64,000 nucleotides of DNA from Pinisolibacter aquiterrae (lineage in GTDB: Bacteria > Pseudomonadota > Alphaproteobacteria > Rhizobiales > Ancalomicrobiaceae): contig NZ_JAFNIH010000019.1 of assembly GCF_019160155.1 (NCBI RefSeq), positions 186,001 through 250,000 on the forward strand, in the 5' to 3' direction. The translations under genes were made by a program, and so were the position numbers. Below, piece after piece: positions 18,701 through 27,253 of the stretch (position 1 is its first letter; each line of letters starts with the position of its first letter). The notes below the pieces were generated by a model, which was not told the DNA's origin, made no database searches, and saw nothing but the letters and a program-made list of their open reading frames with translations.

Positions 18701-21423
18701 GCCGCGATCCCCATCTCGTGGTTCGACACTTCCTTGAGGGCGGCGATCAGGCCGGGACGATCGAATTTGGCGATGTAGTCGTCGAATCCGGACTGACGGC
18801 CGCGCTCGATCGAGGCGGGCGTGCACACCGACGACAGCGCCAGGATCGGCAGGCTGCGCAGCCGCGGATGACGGCGCACCGCCTCTGCGAATTCGAAGCC
18901 GTTCATGTCGGGCATCTCGATGTCGGAGACGACGACGTCGAACTTGCGCCCGTCCTCGAGCATCGCCAGCGCGTCGACCGCCGAGGCGCACACCGTCACC
19001 CGATAGCCCGCCGCCTTCAGCACCGGACCGAGCATGTTGCGGAAGAACGGCGCGTCGTCGATGAACAGCAGCGAGCGCGTCAGCGCCTCCGCCGAGATCT
19101 CCTTGCGACGGAACCAGTCCTCGAAGGCCTGCGGCAGGAAGTGACCGATGTCGACCACTTCCGTCGCCTTGCCCTTGATCACCGCGGAGCCGAGCACGCC
19201 CGGACGTTCCGAGCCGACCTCGATCTCGAGCCGGTCCTCGACGATGTCGATGATCTCGTCGACCACCAGTCCCATCGACCGGCCGGCGTCGGAGAACACC
19301 AGCATCGGCAGACCGCCCTCGGTCTTGCGCTGGGCATATTCGTCGAAATAGACGAGCGGCATCAGCGAGCCGCGATACTGCACGAGATCACGCCCGTTGG
19401 AGCGCTCGACCTTGTCGACCGAGAATTCCTCGAGGCGGGTCACCAGCGACAGCGGCACCGCCTTGGGCTGATCGGAGCCGGCGCGGAACAGGAGCAGCGA
19501 CACGAGCTGAGCCTCGTCGCGCGCCTTCTCCTCCTCGTGTTCGGTCTCCTCGATCCCGGCCGCCGCCTGCGACGGGCCGATCGCCTGAGCGATGCCGTTG
19601 GGATCGATGATCATGATCACCGAGCCGTCGCCGAGGATGGTGTTGCCGGAGAACATGCCGATGTGACGCAGCATCGTCGACATCGGCTTCACGACGATCT
19701 CCTCGGTGTGGAACACCGCGTCGACGACCACGCCGAAGGTCTGATTGCCGATCTGCATGACGACGATGAAGCCGTCCTCCTCCGACACCGGCTCGCGGGC
19801 GTCGCCGCCGATCGCAGTGATGCCGAGAAGCTTGGAGAGATGCACCAGCGGCAGGAGCTTGTTCCTGAGGCGCAGCACCGGCGTGTCGCGGATCCGCTCG
19901 ATGCGATGCTCCGAGTTCTGCTGAGCCCGGACCAGTTCGACCACCGACAGCTGCGGGATGGCGAAGCGATCGCCCGCCGATTCCACGATCAGCGTCGAGA
20001 CGATCGCCAGCGTCAGCGGGATCTTGATGGTGAAGGTCGTGCCCTTGCCGGCCACGCTCTTCAGATCGACCGTGCCGCCGATGGCGTCGATGTTGGTCTT
20101 GACCACGTCCATGCCGACGCCGCGGCCGGAGACGTTGGTGACCTTGCTGGCGGTCGAGAAGCCCGGCGCGAAGACGTACTTGAAGATCTGCGCCTCGGTC
20201 ATCTTCTCGAGCTCGAACTCGGTCGCGAGCCCGTTGTCGACGATCTTCTGGCGGATCTTCTCCACGTCGAGGCCGCGTCCGTCGTCGGCGATCTCGATGA
20301 TGATGTGGCCGCCCTCGTGATAGGCGGCGAGGCGGATCGTGCCCTTCTCCGGCTTGCCGGCGGCCTTGCGCGCCTCCGGACCCTCGAGACCGTGATCGGC
20401 GGAATTGCGCACCATGTGGGTGAGCGGATCCTTGATCAGCTCGAGCACCTGACGGTCGAGTTCGGTCTCCTGACCGACCATCTCCAGCTCGATCGCCTTG
20501 CCGAGTTCGTTGGAGAGGTCGCGCACGATGCGCGGCAGCTTCTGCCAGGCGCTGCCGATCGGCTGCATGCGCGTCTTCATGACGCCTTCCTGCAGCTCGG
20601 CCGTCACGTTGGAGAGCCGCTGCAGCGGCACCTTGAATTCGCTGTCCTCGTGACGACGGACGATCTCGAGCAACTGGTTGCGGGTCAGCACCAGTTCCGA
20701 GACCATGGTCATCAGATGTTCGAGCGTGTCGACCGCGACGCGGATCGACTGCGACGAGACGCTGCCGGCGGTCGACTTGCCCTCGCCGTCCTCCTTCGCC
20801 TCGACGACCGCCTTGGCCGGCTTCCTGGCGGCGACGGCCGCCGGTTCGGCGTGGACGGCGGGCTCGGCCGCGGCGACCGGCTCGGGCTCGGCCTGGACCG
20901 CGAACACCGACTCGTCGACCGTCGCCTCGCGGAAGGCGCGCTCCAGATCGTCGAGCGAGACCTCGCCGGGACGCAACTGGCGCTCGAGCACCTGATAGAC
21001 CATCGCGCCTTCGGTGTGCTTGGGCGCCTCGGCGGCGATCGCCGGCTTGCCGGCTTCCGACATCCGCTCCAACTCGGAGATGAGATCGCGGTCGTCGCCG
21101 ACCGGCTCCGTCTCGCTCGCCTCGAGATCGGCCACCAATTGCTTGATCCGGTCGATCGACTGGAGCACCAGCGTCACCGCCGCCTCGGTCACCGGGACAC
21201 CGTCCCGGAACTTGCCCATCAGCGTCTCGGCCGCGTGCGCGATCGCCTCGAGCCGCGGCAGGCCGAGGAACCCGCAGGTTCCCTTGATCGTGTGCACGAG
21301 CCGGAAGATGTTTCCGAGGATCTTCTCGTTGTTCGGGTCTTGCTCGAACTTGACCAGCTCCACGTCGACGACGTCGAGGCTCTCATTCGTCTCGGTGAGG
21401 AATTCGCGAAGCAGATCGTCCAT
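18697..21423 (-). CDS. cheA: Hybrid chemotaxis histidine kinase CheA with receiver domain
   Basis: CheA autophosphorylates in response to receptors and feeds CheY and CheB. The 908-residue product is longer than usual. It has an HPt domain with His44 (FRLVHTIKGTCGFLG), an Ala/Glu/Val-rich linker, a dimerisation domain, and an ATPase domain (MVRNSADHGLEGP, DDGRGLD, GRGVGMDVV, KGTTFTIKIPLTLAI). A CheW-like domain, then a second CheW-like domain (about residues 640-770) and a C-terminal receiver (about 785-905, Asp834 in VVVSDIEMPDMNGFEF) follow. ATG 21423 gives the HPt start. It is the first gene of cheA-W-Y-B-R. Confidence 0.95.
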   Translation of the reverse strand: MDDLLREFLTETNESLDVVDVELVKFEQDPNNEKILGNIFRLVHTIKGTCGFLGLPRLEAIAHAAETLMGKFRDGVPVTEAAVTLVLQSIDRIKQLVADLEASETEPVGDDRDLISELERMSEAGKPAIAAEAPKHTEGAMVYQVLERQLRPGEVSLDDLERAFREATVDESVFAVQAEPEPVAAAEPAVHAEPAAVAARKPAKAVVEAKEDGEGKSTAGSVSSQSIRVAVDTLEHLMTMVSELVLTRNQLLEIVRRHEDSEFKVPLQRLSNVTAELQEGVMKTRMQPIGSAWQKLPRIVRDLSNELGKAIELEMVGQETELDRQVLELIKDPLTHMVRNSADHGLEGPEARKAAGKPEKGTIRLAAYHEGGHIIIEIADDGRGLDVEKIRQKIVDNGLATEFELEKMTEAQIFKYVFAPGFSTASKVTNVSGRGVGMDVVKTNIDAIGGTVDLKSVAGKGTTFTIKIPLTLAIVSTLIVESAGDRFAIPQLSVVELVRAQQNSEHRIERIRDTPVLRLRNKLLPLVHLSKLLGITAIGGDAREPVSEEDGFIVVMQIGNQTFGVVVDAVFHTEEIVVKPMSTMLRHIGMFSGNTILGDGSVIMIIDPNGIAQAIGPSQAAAGIEETEHEEEKARDEAQLVSLLLFRAGSDQPKAVPLSLVTRLEEFSVDKVERSNGRDLVQYRGSLMPLVYFDEYAQRKTEGGLPMLVFSDAGRSMGLVVDEIIDIVEDRLEIEVGSERPGVLGSAVIKGKATEVVDIGHFLPQAFEDWFRRKEISAEALTRSLLFIDDAPFFRNMLGPVLKAAGYRVTVCASAVDALAMLEDGRKFDVVVSDIEMPDMNGFEFAEAVRRHPRLRSLPILALSSVCTPASIERGRQSGFDDYIAKFDRPGLIAALKEVSNHEMGIAA

Positions 21424-21818
21424 GGCCCCTACCTTGAAGCAGTCGTCGACGGGGACGTCGCGAGGGGGCTTCCCCCGGTTCGAAACCGAGTATCGAGACA
21501 AAGCGTTAAGAGAGACTTTCCGGGACGATTCACCGTCCGCGACAGCGACGATCGAAAGAAGAGAATGTCGGGCAGGAGGCGAGAATGCCGATTTCGACAC
21601 GCTCAGATCCACACCGCGAGCCGTCGCACGCGGCTTCGGAGAAGGAAAAATCACCCCTCCTGCGTATCGTTCCGGATATGACCTTGCGGAATATCCAGTT
21701 TCCGTGAAGTCGTCGCCGCCCGGGCGTGCAAAGAAAATGGCCCGCCTCCCGAAGGAGAACGAGCCTCTTCACCGCCGACCGCGCCCGAGGGCGCCGTCGC
21801 CTCGCTCCGGATCCGCGA
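21424..21818. other. Intergenic region between cheA and chpT
   Basis: No gene is supported in these 395 bases. The left part should contain the cheA promoter, but no convincing box stands out. One GANTC site (GATTC) is near 21527. The chpT terminator is at 21731-21765. Confidence 0.5.
21731..21765 (-). terminator. Terminator of chpT
   Basis: On the minus strand GGCTCG-TT-CTCC and GGAG-GCGGGCC form a stem around a TTCG tetraloop, followed by ATTTTCTTT. It lies about 55 bases after the chpT stop. Confidence 0.72.
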
Positions 21819-22490
21819 TCACTCCGCGCCGGCGGCCTCGACCGGCTTCGGCCGCGCCTCGAACACCACCACGTCGCCGTCCTTGGTGACGCTCACCGCC
21901 ATGCCCGCCGCCGCCGCCAACAGGCCGGCGTAGATCGGCTGCACCGTGTGGGCGTCGGGCGCGTGCGCCCCGATCCGTCCGGCGAGCGCGTCCTCGGCAT
22001 GGGCGGGGATGCGGGCATTGGTGCCCTTGCAGGAGAGGGTGAAGGTCGGCCGTTCGGCCTCGCCGGTCACCACCACCTCGATCACCCCGCCGCGCGGGAT
22101 CGCATGGCCCGCCATCAGGATGAGATTGAGCAGCAGCTTGACCAGGTTCTTCGGCATCAGCACCCGGGTCGCGGTCCAGGTGAGATCGGCCTTCTCGCCG
22201 GCCATGAAGCCCTTGGCGACGGTCTCGGCGTCGCCGAGATCGATCGAGGCGCCGGCGGAGCCGGCCGCGCCGAAGGCCAGACGCGCGAACTGCAGCTTGG
22301 CGGAGGCCTGACGGGCGCTCTTGCTGATCAGCTCCATCGCGAAGGCGCGCATGTCCTCCGACTGGCCCTCCTCGGCGAGGACCTCGAGGCCGTTGTTGAT
22401 CGCCCCGACCGGCGAGATGATGTCGTGGCAGACCCGGCTGGCGATCAGCGCGGCGAGGTCGAGAGCGGTGATGTCCGACGTGGCATCCAT
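21819..22490 (-). CDS. chpT: Histidine phosphotransferase ChpT
   Basis: ChpT passes phosphate from the kinase CckA to CtrA and CpdR, setting CtrA activity through the cell cycle. The 223-residue product starts with a helical DHp-like hairpin carrying the conserved His in SRVCHDIISPVGAINNGLE. A degenerate HATPase-like domain follows (MPKNLVKLLLNLILMAGHAIPRGG) that does not bind ATP in the family. ATG 22490 is favoured as the first Met before the domain. It is monocistronic here, between cheA and the aldehyde dehydrogenase. Confidence 0.92.
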   Translation of the reverse strand: MDATSDITALDLAALIASRVCHDIISPVGAINNGLEVLAEEGQSEDMRAFAMELISKSARQASAKLQFARLAFGAAGSAGASIDLGDAETVAKGFMAGEKADLTWTATRVLMPKNLVKLLLNLILMAGHAIPRGGVIEVVVTGEAERPTFTLSCKGTNARIPAHAEDALAGRIGAHAPDAHTVQPIYAGLLAAAAGMAVSVTKDGDVVVFEARPKPVEAAGAE

Positions 22491-22644
22491 GGCGGCGAAG
22501 CTCCTCGGCAACGAGCGGAGCACGGCCGTCGACGAGGTCGAATCGGCCGTGGCGGCGTTCCCCGAGGGTTACAGGGGCCGCGCCGCGATTTCAAACGGCC
22601 TGCCCCCGTTCTCCCGCGAGAAGGCGCGCTCCGGCGCCCTCCCC

Positions 22645-24039
22645 TCACGGCATCGACAGCTTGTAGTGATGCGACTTCGGCCGCGTCAGCGTCTCGTAGC
22701 CGACCGCCGACAGCGCCGCACCCCGGCCGGTGTCCTTGACCCCGGTCCACACCAGACCCGGATCGACGTAGTCGCAGCGGTTCATGAAGACCGTGCCGGT
22801 CTCGAGATCGGCGTCGATGGCGCGCGCGGCGGCGACGTCCGAGGTCCAGATCGAGGCGGTGAGCCCGTAGCGGCTGTCGTTCATCAGCCGCACCGCCTCC
22901 GCGTCGCTCGCCACCTTCATGACGCCGACCACCGGCCCGAAACTCTCCTCGCGCATCACCGTCATCGAATGATCGACCCCGGTCAGCACCTGCGGCATGA
23001 GATAGGGCGTCCCCGCCTTCGAGGCCGGGAACAGCGCCGGATCGATCGCGCAGCGCGCGCCCTTGGCGACCGCTTCCGCCGTCTGCGCCCGGACCGTCTC
23101 GGCGAAGGCCGTGCGCGCCATCGGCCCGAGCGTGGTCGCCGGGTCGAGCGGATCGGCGAGCACATATCGCTCCGTCGCCGCCACGAAGGCGTCCAGGAAC
23201 CGATCGTGGACGGCCTCGTGGACATAGACCCGCTCGATGCCGCAGCAGCATTGGCCGGCATTGAAATAAGCCCCGTCGACCAGCGCCTCCACCGTGGCCT
23301 CGAGCGCGGCGTCGGGCCGGACATAGGCCGGATCCTTGCCGCCGAGCTCCAGGCCCGACGTGGTGAAGGTGCCGGCGCAGGCCCGCTCGATCGCCCGCCC
23401 CGCCTCGACCGACCCGGTGAAGGCGACGTGGTTGACGTGACCGCCCGAGATGATGCCGAGCGTCTGCTCGTGATCGAGCACCAGATGCTGGAACAGGCCC
23501 TTCGGCAGATCGGTGGCGTCGAACGCCGCCTGGAAGCGATCGCCGACGCCGAGCGTCTGCGCCGCGTGCTTGAGGATCACCGCATTGCCGGCGATCAGTG
23601 CCGGCACCACCGAATTGACCGTGGTGAGATAGGGATAGTTCCACGGCGCCACGGTGAAGACGATGCCGACCGGCTCGCGGCTGACCCAGCGCTCGAACCC
23701 GGGCCGCGGCGGCGGCACCACCGGCGCCAGCGCCTCCGGCGCGATCTTCGCCATGTGCTCGGCCCGCTCGCGGCTGCCGCGCAACTCGCCGAGGCCGTAG
23801 CGGATCGGCCGCCCCATCTGCCGGGTCAGATCCTCGCCGAGGCTCGGCCCCATCGCCTCGAGGGCGTCGATCAGACGCACCACGATCGCCGCCCGATCCG
23901 CGACCGGAACCCGCCGCCAGTCCCGCTGCGCCGCCCGCGCCCGCGACAGCGCCGCCGCGACCTCCTCGGAGGTCGCCGTCCGGCGGCGCAGATATTCGCT
24001 CCCGTCGACCGGGGAAATGCAGACGATTTCGCGTGCCAT
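22645..24039 (-). CDS. Aldehyde dehydrogenase, probable polyamine-pathway (PuuC-like)
   Basis: The 464-residue product is an NAD(P)-dependent aldehyde dehydrogenase with the cofactor motif VAPWNYP, Glu in GLELGGKDP, and the active-site loop NAGQCCCG. It ends in the usual oligomerisation tail. The family oxidises aldehydes to acids. The palindrome AATGTGATCACATTT 50 bases upstream is the one found at the putrescine genes near 49 kb. From this I infer that it oxidises gamma-glutamyl-aminobutyraldehyde or a related aldehyde. GAGG sits seven bases before ATG 24039; ATG 24042 is equally in frame. Confidence 0.88.
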   Translation of the reverse strand: MAREIVCISPVDGSEYLRRRTATSEEVAAALSRARAAQRDWRRVPVADRAAIVVRLIDALEAMGPSLGEDLTRQMGRPIRYGLGELRGSRERAEHMAKIAPEALAPVVPPPRPGFERWVSREPVGIVFTVAPWNYPYLTTVNSVVPALIAGNAVILKHAAQTLGVGDRFQAAFDATDLPKGLFQHLVLDHEQTLGIISGGHVNHVAFTGSVEAGRAIERACAGTFTTSGLELGGKDPAYVRPDAALEATVEALVDGAYFNAGQCCCGIERVYVHEAVHDRFLDAFVAATERYVLADPLDPATTLGPMARTAFAETVRAQTAEAVAKGARCAIDPALFPASKAGTPYLMPQVLTGVDHSMTVMREESFGPVVGVMKVASDAEAVRLMNDSRYGLTASIWTSDVAAARAIDADLETGTVFMNRCDYVDPGLVWTGVKDTGRGAALSAVGYETLTRPKSHHYKLSMP

Positions 24040-24088
24040 CATCGCGCCTCGTGCTCGTCGACGGCCGCTCCGGCCGTCCGTCGCGGCG

Positions 24089-24103
24089 AATGTGATCACA
24101 TTT
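24089..24103 (-). promoter_or_regulatory. Putative GntR operator of the aldehyde dehydrogenase
   Basis: AATGTGATCACATTT contains the perfect palindrome TGTGATCACA at 24091-24100. The 15-base sequence is identical to the operator at 49885, and the ten-base core is identical to the one at 49023. Confidence 0.75.
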
Positions 24104-24181
24104 CCGGCCGGACGAAAAGACGCTTTCGCGCGCCGCTCTCGTGGACCCGGCGCCCGCGTGATCACGGATGGCGCGATGCGC

Positions 24182-25441
24182 TCAGGTGGGCCCGGCCGCC
24201 GCGGCCTCCGCCGCCTGCCGCCGCAGCCGCCGGATCCGCGCGGCGAGACTGGGCGCCTCGCCCTCCCCCGCCTCCGGCGCCGCGACGATGCGGTCGATCG
24301 GCGAGGTCGGCCCCTCGGCGAGCCGGGTGAGGTGGACTATTTCCGCCGCGAGATCGGCGAGCGAGTCGCGCAGCGCCGCCCGGGTCGTCGCGTCGCCCGG
24401 CCCCGTCGCGACGCCGGCCGGCGCGGGCGCCTGGCCGCCGGCCAGGGCGGCGAGCTTCTCTTCCAATTCGCGATTTCGGCTTTCGACCTGGGCGAGCGAG
24501 CGCAGCAGATTGTCGCCCGCCGTCGGCGGCGCCCCGTCGGTGCCGCTGGTCAGGGCCGCGACCCGCGCGTTGGCGAAGACCAGCGCCTCGCGCGCCCGGT
24601 CCAGCTCGCGCCCGCGCCGATCGGCCATGTCCTCGCGCGCGGCGACGTCGGCGACCAGCCGCTCGATGCGCCGGTCGAGCCGGTCGGCGCGATCGCGCTC
24701 CTGCGCCGCCGCCGCCTCCGCGAGCCCGCGCGCCGTCTCGCTGGCGTCGTATTTCGCCGCGACCTCGGCCGCCTGCAGACGCAGCGACCGGATCTGCGCC
24801 TCGTTCGCCGCGAGCGTCGTCTTGCGCGCCGCCGCTTCGACGCCGGCCCGCGCCAACTCGTCCTCGAACGCGGAGACCGTCGCCTCGTGCTCGCCGATCA
24901 GCGTCGCCGTCGCCTCCTCGTGCGCCGTCGCCGCGTCGGTGACCGCGCGCCGATGTTCCTCGATCAGCCGTTTGATGCCGTCGTCGCGCTCGACGATGAT
25001 CTCTCGGAGCGACGCCGCGTCCTCGAGCGACGCCCGAAGATCCGTCTCCAGGGCGTCGATCCGCCGGTCCCGCGTCTCGAGCGTCGCGACGAGCGTCGCC
25101 TCGCGCGCCTCGGCCGCCGCGCGCGCCCCCGTCTCCGCCGCGAGCGCGTCGCGCACCGCTTCGATCTCGACCCGTCCGCGGCCGACCGCCAGACGCTCGT
25201 CGGCATGGCGCCGGCGCAGATCGGCGAGAGCGAGTTCCATCCGCCGCTGGTCGCGCGCGTGCCGGGCGCGCAGGAGATCCTTCTCCGCGAGGACGTCGTC
25301 GACCCCGGCCGGGACGCGCGCCGCCATCCGCCGCGCGGTCAGCCGCACGGCGCGGCGCCACACCGCTCCCATCACCAGCAGAGCCAGAATTCCGGCCGCC
25401 AAGAAGCCGAGAGCGAACCACATCGCCCACTCGATCGACAT
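24182..25441 (-). CDS. Membrane-anchored coiled-coil protein of unknown function
   Basis: The 419-residue product has one N-terminal membrane helix (about residues 7-28, MWFALGFLAAGILALLVMG). A very long Ala/Arg/Glu-rich helical region (about 50-330) follows, with repeated heptad spacing and little else. The C-terminus is Pro/Ala-rich with a short basic helix. Proteins of this build are common in Hyphomicrobiales and are only described as hypothetical. A structural or envelope-organising role is possible, but nothing shows it directly. It lies upstream of the aldehyde dehydrogenase on the same strand, 142 bases away, with the operator between them. Confidence 0.8.
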   Translation of the reverse strand: MSIEWAMWFALGFLAAGILALLVMGAVWRRAVRLTARRMAARVPAGVDDVLAEKDLLRARHARDQRRMELALADLRRRHADERLAVGRGRVEIEAVRDALAAETGARAAAEAREATLVATLETRDRRIDALETDLRASLEDAASLREIIVERDDGIKRLIEEHRRAVTDAATAHEEATATLIGEHEATVSAFEDELARAGVEAAARKTTLAANEAQIRSLRLQAAEVAAKYDASETARGLAEAAAAQERDRADRLDRRIERLVADVAAREDMADRRGRELDRAREALVFANARVAALTSGTDGAPPTAGDNLLRSLAQVESRNRELEEKLAALAGGQAPAPAGVATGPGDATTRAALRDSLADLAAEIVHLTRLAEGPTSPIDRIVAAPEAGEGEAPSLAARIRRLRRQAAEAAAAGPT

Positions 25442-25593
25442 GCGCCCCCTCTCGGATCCGTCGACAGTCTCCGCTCGGGTCTAGCATCTTCCCCGACGGC
25501 GTGCATCCCGTTCGCGCCCGCGCGTCGCCGCCGGCGCCCCGAGGCGCGACGGACGGCCGCGACGCGCGGCCGTCGCGTCGATCGATCCCGAAC

Positions 25594-26193
25594 TCAGAAG
25601 GGGTTCCAGGTCGCCTGCGGCGTGAACTTCAGATAGCCGACGTTGACGCCGAGCCGGAGCCCGACGCCCGAGCGCACCGGCACCACGTAGATGCGGTTCG
25701 CCACCAAGGCCGTCATGCCGAAGCCGCCGACGAAATAGGCCGATCCGTCGACCCCGGCGAAGCGCTGCCACAGCGCGTCGGTGCCGGGGAGGTTGTAGAC
25801 CAGCATCATCGTGCGCGAGCCTTCGCCGCCGAAGTCCCAGCCGAGCGAGGGGCCCTGCCAATAGACCTTGCGCTTGCCGCGATCGCGGGTGTTGAGCTGG
25901 CCCTCGCCGTAGCGCAGGCCGCCGACGAAGGCGCCGCCGCCCTCCTCGCCGAGAATGTAGCCGTTGGGGTGTCCGTAGCGCGACACCGCCTCCTCTATCA
26001 CCGTCGCCAGTCCGCCCGACACCGTTCCGAAGAACTTGTGTCCGGTGCGGACCAGTTCTTCGGTGGAATAGGTGCCGCCGCGGTCCTGCGCCCGCGAGGG
26101 CGAGGCGAGGCCGATCCAGGCCAAGAGCGTCGCGGCCAGGACGAGGCCGAAGACCCGGGCCGGTCCGAAATTCGTCACATCGAGCTTGCGCAT
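25594..26193 (-). CDS. DUF1134 periplasmic protein (EipA-like)
   Basis: The 199-residue product has an N-terminal signal segment (VFGLVLAATLLAWIGLASPSRA) and a conserved DUF1134 domain with YILGEEGGGAFVGGLRYGEG and VYWQGPSLGWDFGGEGSRTM. Members, including EipA of Brucella, are small periplasmic beta-barrel proteins needed for envelope integrity. The gene stands alone and ends in a Trp-Asn-Pro-Phe terminus. Confidence 0.85.
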   Translation of the reverse strand: MRKLDVTNFGPARVFGLVLAATLLAWIGLASPSRAQDRGGTYSTEELVRTGHKFFGTVSGGLATVIEEAVSRYGHPNGYILGEEGGGAFVGGLRYGEGQLNTRDRGKRKVYWQGPSLGWDFGGEGSRTMMLVYNLPGTDALWQRFAGVDGSAYFVGGFGMTALVANRIYVVPVRSGVGLRLGVNVGYLKFTPQATWNPF

Positions 26194-26314
26194 GCGTCCT
26201 CATCCCAGCTTTCGTGAGAAGCCGATCGGCGAATCGACGATTCGCTCGACCGAGGTCCTCGCGCCGCGATCGTCGTCGTCCGCCGCCCGAGCCCCCACGG
26301 AGGTCGAATCGTAC

Positions 26315-26959
26315 ATGTCGGACTTTAGCGGAATTCGGGCGACGGCGCGGCGGAACCGGGACGGAGGCGCCCGCGCCCGATCGGCGCGCCTCCCCCTCGG
26401 TCTCGCCACCGTCCTCGCCTGCCTCGCCGCCGCCGTCGCCCCTGGTGTCGGCCGGGCCGAAGATCCCCACGCCGCGACCCCGGCTCCGGCGACCCCGGCC
26501 GTGCCCGAGGCGCTGCGCTCGCCGCCGCCCCGGCTCTCCGGGCCTATCGCCGCGGCCCGCCCGCGCCCCCGCCTCACCTGGCTCGCCGATCCCGAGAGCG
26601 GCCGCGCCCTCGGCGGCTACGATCCGGTCGCCTATTTCCTCTTCGGCCGGCCGGAGCCGGGCGATTCCGAGCGTCAACTCGACTGGGGCGGCACCACTTG
26701 GCTCTTCGTCGACGAGGGCACCCGCGCCGCCTTCCGAGAGGCCCCCGAGGCCTACGCGCCGCTCTTCGGCGGCCATTGCGCCTTCGCCGTCGCCCAGGGC
26801 CGGCCGGCGGAAGGATCTCCGCAATTCTTCCTGATTCACCGGCAGCGGCTGCTCCTCTTCGCCGACGCGGTCTCGCGCGCCGCCTTCCTGCTCGATCCCG
26901 ACCGCCGCCTCGCCGAGGCCGAGCGGCGCTGGCCCGACCTGCTCGCCGATCTGCCGTGA
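26315..26959 (+). CDS. Secreted YHS-domain protein
   Basis: The 214-residue product has a basic N-terminus and a signal-like hydrophobic stretch (GLATVLACLAAAVAPGVGRA). A Pro/Ala-rich spacer and a YHS-like domain follow (GYDPVAYFLFGRP, WLFVDEGTRAAFREAPEAYAPLFGGHCAFAVAQG). The family's CGHC-type metal site is reduced to a single GHC. YHS domains occur in metal-handling proteins, and the role here is unknown. GGAGG lies about ten bases before ATG 26315. It is divergent from the EipA-like gene. Confidence 0.72.
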   Translation: MSDFSGIRATARRNRDGGARARSARLPLGLATVLACLAAAVAPGVGRAEDPHAATPAPATPAVPEALRSPPPRLSGPIAAARPRPRLTWLADPESGRALGGYDPVAYFLFGRPEPGDSERQLDWGGTTWLFVDEGTRAAFREAPEAYAPLFGGHCAFAVAQGRPAEGSPQFFLIHRQRLLLFADAVSRAAFLLDPDRRLAEAERRWPDLLADLP

Positions 26960-27253
26960 AGGGGCGGCCGCGTCGCCGCCCGGTTATCCCCGCCCCCGGA
27001 CCGCACGTCACCTTTCGGCCACGATTCCCCATTGCGCAACGAACCGCATTGCGATTTGATCGCCCGCACAGGAAGCGACGTTCGGTTCGGCATCGGTGAA
27101 ATTCGCGAGCAATTGCTCCTTCCTTTTCGCTCCTCCCCGTATGGCCTCACGGCATTCGGTGCGTTTGTGGAAAGGATTTTCCCTGCCCCGACCACCGAAC
27201 TCGCCGACCGGCAACCGTTCGATCCCCTCGCGGAACGTGAAGGAGCATTCTCG

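Noticed and set aside
18718-21681. A 987-codon plus-strand frame antisense to cheA.
   Set aside because: Same GC-frame artefact; cheA on the minus strand has all kinase motifs and four-base coupling to cheW.
24091-24100. TGTGATCACA read as a CRP/Fnr-type site.
   Set aside because: CRP-type sites need about six bases between TGTGA and TCACA. Here the arms abut, and the motif co-occurs with a GntR gene.
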